Origin: Shuttleworthia sp045545575 | Lineage (GTDB): Bacteria; Bacillota; Clostridia; Lachnospirales; Lachnospiraceae | Assembly (NCBI GenBank): GCA_045545575.1 | Contig: JAZQBE010000102.1 | Coordinates: 1 to 15,770 of the forward strand | DNA length: 15,770 nt | Reading direction: 5' to 3' | Shown: positions 14,064-15,770 of the stretch, piece by piece | Layout: each line of letters starts with the position of its first letter | Position numbering within the stretch: the first letter of the stretch is position 1 | Made by a program: the position numbers and the translations under genes | Notes under the pieces: generated by a model | The model's input: the letters and a program-made list of their open reading frames with translations, nothing else | The model's database searches: none | What the model was told of the DNA's origin: nothing

Positions 14064-15401
14064 ATGAAGAAAACCGATTTTTCCACCGGTCCGGTCTGGC
14101 GCGCCATCGTCGCCCAGGCCGTTCCGTTAACCATCGCGCAGATCGTGCATCTGCTATATAATGTTGTCGACCGGATTTTCCTGGGCCACATGGGCGCCGG
14201 CAACCACCTGGCGCTCACCGGTGTGGGCCTTGCGTTTCCCGTGATCACGCTGATCATGGCGTTTACCGCGCTGTTCGGCATGGGCGGCGTGCCCCTGTTC
14301 TCCATCGAGCGCGGCGCGAAAAACGACGAAAAGGCCGGGCGGATCCTCGGCAACTCCTTCGCGCTGCTTCTGATCAGCGCCGGCATCCTGATGCTGCTGG
14401 GGTATCTGTTCCTGAAGCCGGTGCTGTTCGCCTTCGGCGCGAGCGCGGAATCGTACCCTTACGCCGCCCGGTACCTGCGCATCTACCTGCTGGGCACGCC
14501 CTTTTCGATGATCGCCACCGGCATGAACGGCTACATCAACGCCCAGGGCTTCCCGCGGATCGGGATGCTTTCTGTCGTGATCGGCGCGGCGGTGAACATC
14601 ATCCTTGACCCGCTGCTGATCTTCCGTGCGGGGATGGGCGTGACCGGCGCGGCGCTGGCGACGATCCTGAGCCAGATGCTTTCCGCGGCCTGGGTGCTGG
14701 CCTTTCTGACCGGGAAAAAAATCAGCCTGCCGCTGAAGCGGAGCCACATCCGCGTGGAGCGGTCCATCGCCGGGGCCATCACGAGGCTCGGTCTGTCGAG
14801 CTTTGTGGTGCAGGGGACGAACTTCGCCGTACAGGTGGCCTGCAACCGGATGCTGTCCATCTACGGCGGCGATCTGTATGTAGGCGTGATGACCGTGGCG
14901 AACTCCGTCCGCGAGATCTTCAACCTGCCCGTTCAGGGCATCACGAGCGGATCGCAGCCCGTCATCAGCTACAACTACGGCGCCGGCGCCGCCGACCGCG
15001 TGAAAGCCGGCATCCGGTTCAACACCTTTTTAGGCAGCGCCTACACGCTGCTGGCGTGGCTGGCCATCGTGGCCGTGCCGGCCTTCTGGTTCGGCATCTT
15101 TTCGGACGAGCCGCAGATGACGGCCGCCGGCATCCCGATGCTGAAGATCTACTTCTTCGGCTTCGTGTTCATGGCGCTGCAGTTCTCCGGGCAGACCGTT
15201 TTCCAGGCCGTGGGCGACGCCAAGCACGCGATCTTCTTCTCGCTGCTTCGAAAGATCGTCATTGTCGTGCCCCTGACGCTTCTGCTTCCGCGGATGGGCC
15301 TCGGCACGGAAGGCGTATTTCTGGCGGAGCCGATTTCCAATGTGATCGGCGGAACGGCGTGTTTCGTGACCATGTGGCGGACGGTGTACCGGAGGATGTA
15401 G
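14064..15401 (+). CDS. MATE-family efflux transporter (MATE2)
   Basis: This 445-residue membrane protein of the MATE superfamily has about twelve hydrophobic segments. The N-terminal signature includes IVAQAVPLTIAQIVHLLYN and VVDRIFLGHMG, and the second half starts near TRLGLSSFVVQG. The closest general type is the DinF/NorM-like family of cation-coupled exporters; the substrate is unknown. It has full family length. The ATG lies four bases after the hflX stop. No clear ribosome binding site precedes it, so translation is probably coupled to hflX. It differs clearly from MATE1, so it is not a recent duplicate. Confidence 0.93.
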   Translation: MKKTDFSTGPVWRAIVAQAVPLTIAQIVHLLYNVVDRIFLGHMGAGNHLALTGVGLAFPVITLIMAFTALFGMGGVPLFSIERGAKNDEKAGRILGNSFALLLISAGILMLLGYLFLKPVLFAFGASAESYPYAARYLRIYLLGTPFSMIATGMNGYINAQGFPRIGMLSVVIGAAVNIILDPLLIFRAGMGVTGAALATILSQMLSAAWVLAFLTGKKISLPLKRSHIRVERSIAGAITRLGLSSFVVQGTNFAVQVACNRMLSIYGGDLYVGVMTVANSVREIFNLPVQGITSGSQPVISYNYGAGAADRVKAGIRFNTFLGSAYTLLAWLAIVAVPAFWFGIFSDEPQMTAAGIPMLKIYFFGFVFMALQFSGQTVFQAVGDAKHAIFFSLLRKIVIVVPLTLLLPRMGLGTEGVFLAEPISNVIGGTACFVTMWRTVYRRM

Positions 15402-15462
15402 AAGTTAGCAGGGGATAGCTACAGCGAGGATCGCTGCGGCTCGGCCTCGGGACGGAAGGCCG

Positions 15463-15612
15463 GTGGGCATTTCGGGCCAAAAAACGGGCAGAAAAACCCA
15501 ATTTCCGGCGAAAAATGCCCACGCAAGCTAAGCTTGAAAGGAAGTGGGCATTTCGGGCTAAAAAACGGGCAGAAAATCCCAATTTTCGGCGGGAAAAACC
15601 CCCGCAAGCTAA
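15463..15612. repeat. Two 69-base repeats with 81-base period
   Basis: Copy A (15463-15531) and copy B (15544-15612) have equal length and differ at few positions, mostly in the 3' part. Both start GTGGGCATTTCGGGC and end CGCAAGCTAA. In copy A GTGGGCATTT pairs perfectly with AAATGCCCAC (15513-15522) to give a long hairpin; in copy B the right arm is changed to AAAAACCCCC and pairing is largely lost. The 330 bases between MATE2 and the transposase start otherwise hold only a small CAGCGA-GGA-TCGCTG hairpin (15422-15436) and the insertion sequence end. Confidence 0.8.
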
Positions 15613-15672
15613 TGCTCCTGCAAGCCAACAGTTATGTCTATATAATGGTGTAAATTCATATTTCTAAAAAAA

Positions 15673-15756
15673 GAGCCATGCTCATCCTGTATAATGTAAT
15701 CACCACAAAAACATGAACAGGAGGTGTGAACATGGCTCAGGTAAATATTACATTAT
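15673..15756 (+). promoter_or_regulatory. Alternative base-pairing segments around the transposase start
   Basis: GAGCCATG (15673-15680) is complementary to CATGGCTC (15731-15738), which contains the start codon. ATAATGTAAT (15691-15700) is complementary to ATTACATTAT (15747-15756) inside the gene. The two pairings interlock, so they are either alternatives or a pseudoknot. A TATAAT hexamer at 15690-15695 lies between them. Control of transposase translation, for example shutting off read-in transcripts, is a plausible role. Confidence 0.45.
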
Positions 15757-15770
15757 CTCACGATGAAGTG
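15732..15770 (+). CDS. IS256-family (mutator type) transposase, first 13 codons only
   Basis: The reading frame MAQVNITLSHDEV begins at an ATG preceded six bases upstream by AGGAGGTG, and runs open to the window end. The start 'MAQ-NITL' is typical of IS256-type transposases of Bacillota, DDE enzymes with an inserted helical domain. The catalytic residues lie outside the window. The identification rests on the N-terminus plus the inverted-repeat-like sequence upstream. Confidence 0.75.
   Translation, partial: MAQVNITLSHDEV

Larger units (their letters stand above)
15631..15770 (+). mobile_element. Left end of an IS256-family insertion sequence
   Basis: The stretch GTCTATATAATGGTGTAAA (15636-15654) resembles the terminal inverted repeat of IS256 as I remember it (GTCCGTATAATTGTGTAAA). 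A transposase start follows about 80 bases later. The exact left tip, probably near 15631, and the target duplication cannot be set because the right end is outside the window. The base composition turns A+T-rich here, in contrast to the preceding genes, as expected for an acquired element. Confidence 0.75.

Noticed and set aside
15463..15612. CRISPR array
   Set aside because: There are only two copies, the repeat is far too long (69 bases), the spacer is 12 bases, and no cas genes are seen.
15419..15628. Small minus-strand frames with 27-residue repeats
   Set aside because: The amino acid repeat follows from an 81-base DNA repeat, and two frames are open at once. There is no start signal, so a non-coding repeat is more likely.

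Overview
The window is G+C-rich DNA from what looks like a Bacillota (Clostridia-type, probably gut-associated) chromosome. The signs are AAAGGAG/GGAGG-type ribosome binding sites, AraC regulators divergent from glycan-catabolism genes, a CUT1-type sugar-binding lipoprotein with a lipobox, MATE transporters and an IS256-type element. I cannot name the species.

Layout. Positions 1-28 hold the end of a terminator of an upstream gene. An AraC regulator (108-1313, minus) diverges from a family 2 glycoside hydrolase (1924-4431, plus). The 610-base gap between them carries direct repeats resembling AraC half-sites, a candidate structured RNA and a clear Rho-independent terminator. A plus-strand series follows: MATE transporter (4567-5952), small cupin (6001-6351) and alpha/beta-hydrolase (6379-7413). 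A second AraC regulator (minus, start 8751) converges on the hydrolase and diverges from a solute-binding lipoprotein (8998-10869) plus sulfatase (10909-12588) operon. After a strong terminator come hflX (12752-14059) and a second MATE gene (14064-15401), then an 81-base-period tandem repeat and the left end of an IS256-like element that runs off the window.

Genes working together. Two modules share one plan: an AraC-type sensor with a long N-terminal region faces the catabolic gene or operon it probably controls. Module 1 is AraC/GH2. Module 2 is AraC/binding lipoprotein/sulfatase. With the cupin and esterase-like hydrolase, the likely theme is uptake and cytoplasmic trimming of sulfated and possibly acylated oligosaccharides. 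No ABC permease genes are present, so the binding protein must use permeases encoded elsewhere. The GH2, sulfatase and hydrolase have no signal peptide.

The most unusual signal is a family of 25-base hairpin units in pairs (R1-R4: 39-108, 4431-4503, 5914-5986, 7412-7480). They resemble REP/BIME elements. Every pair sits exactly at the 3' end of a gene, and in three cases the stop codon is formed at the repeat's A-tract edge. In two genes (MATE1 and AraC2) the native stop seems to have been lost at the junction. MATE1 now ends in a repeat-encoded tail. The AraC2 frame runs on for about 358 codons antisense to the hydrolase gene.
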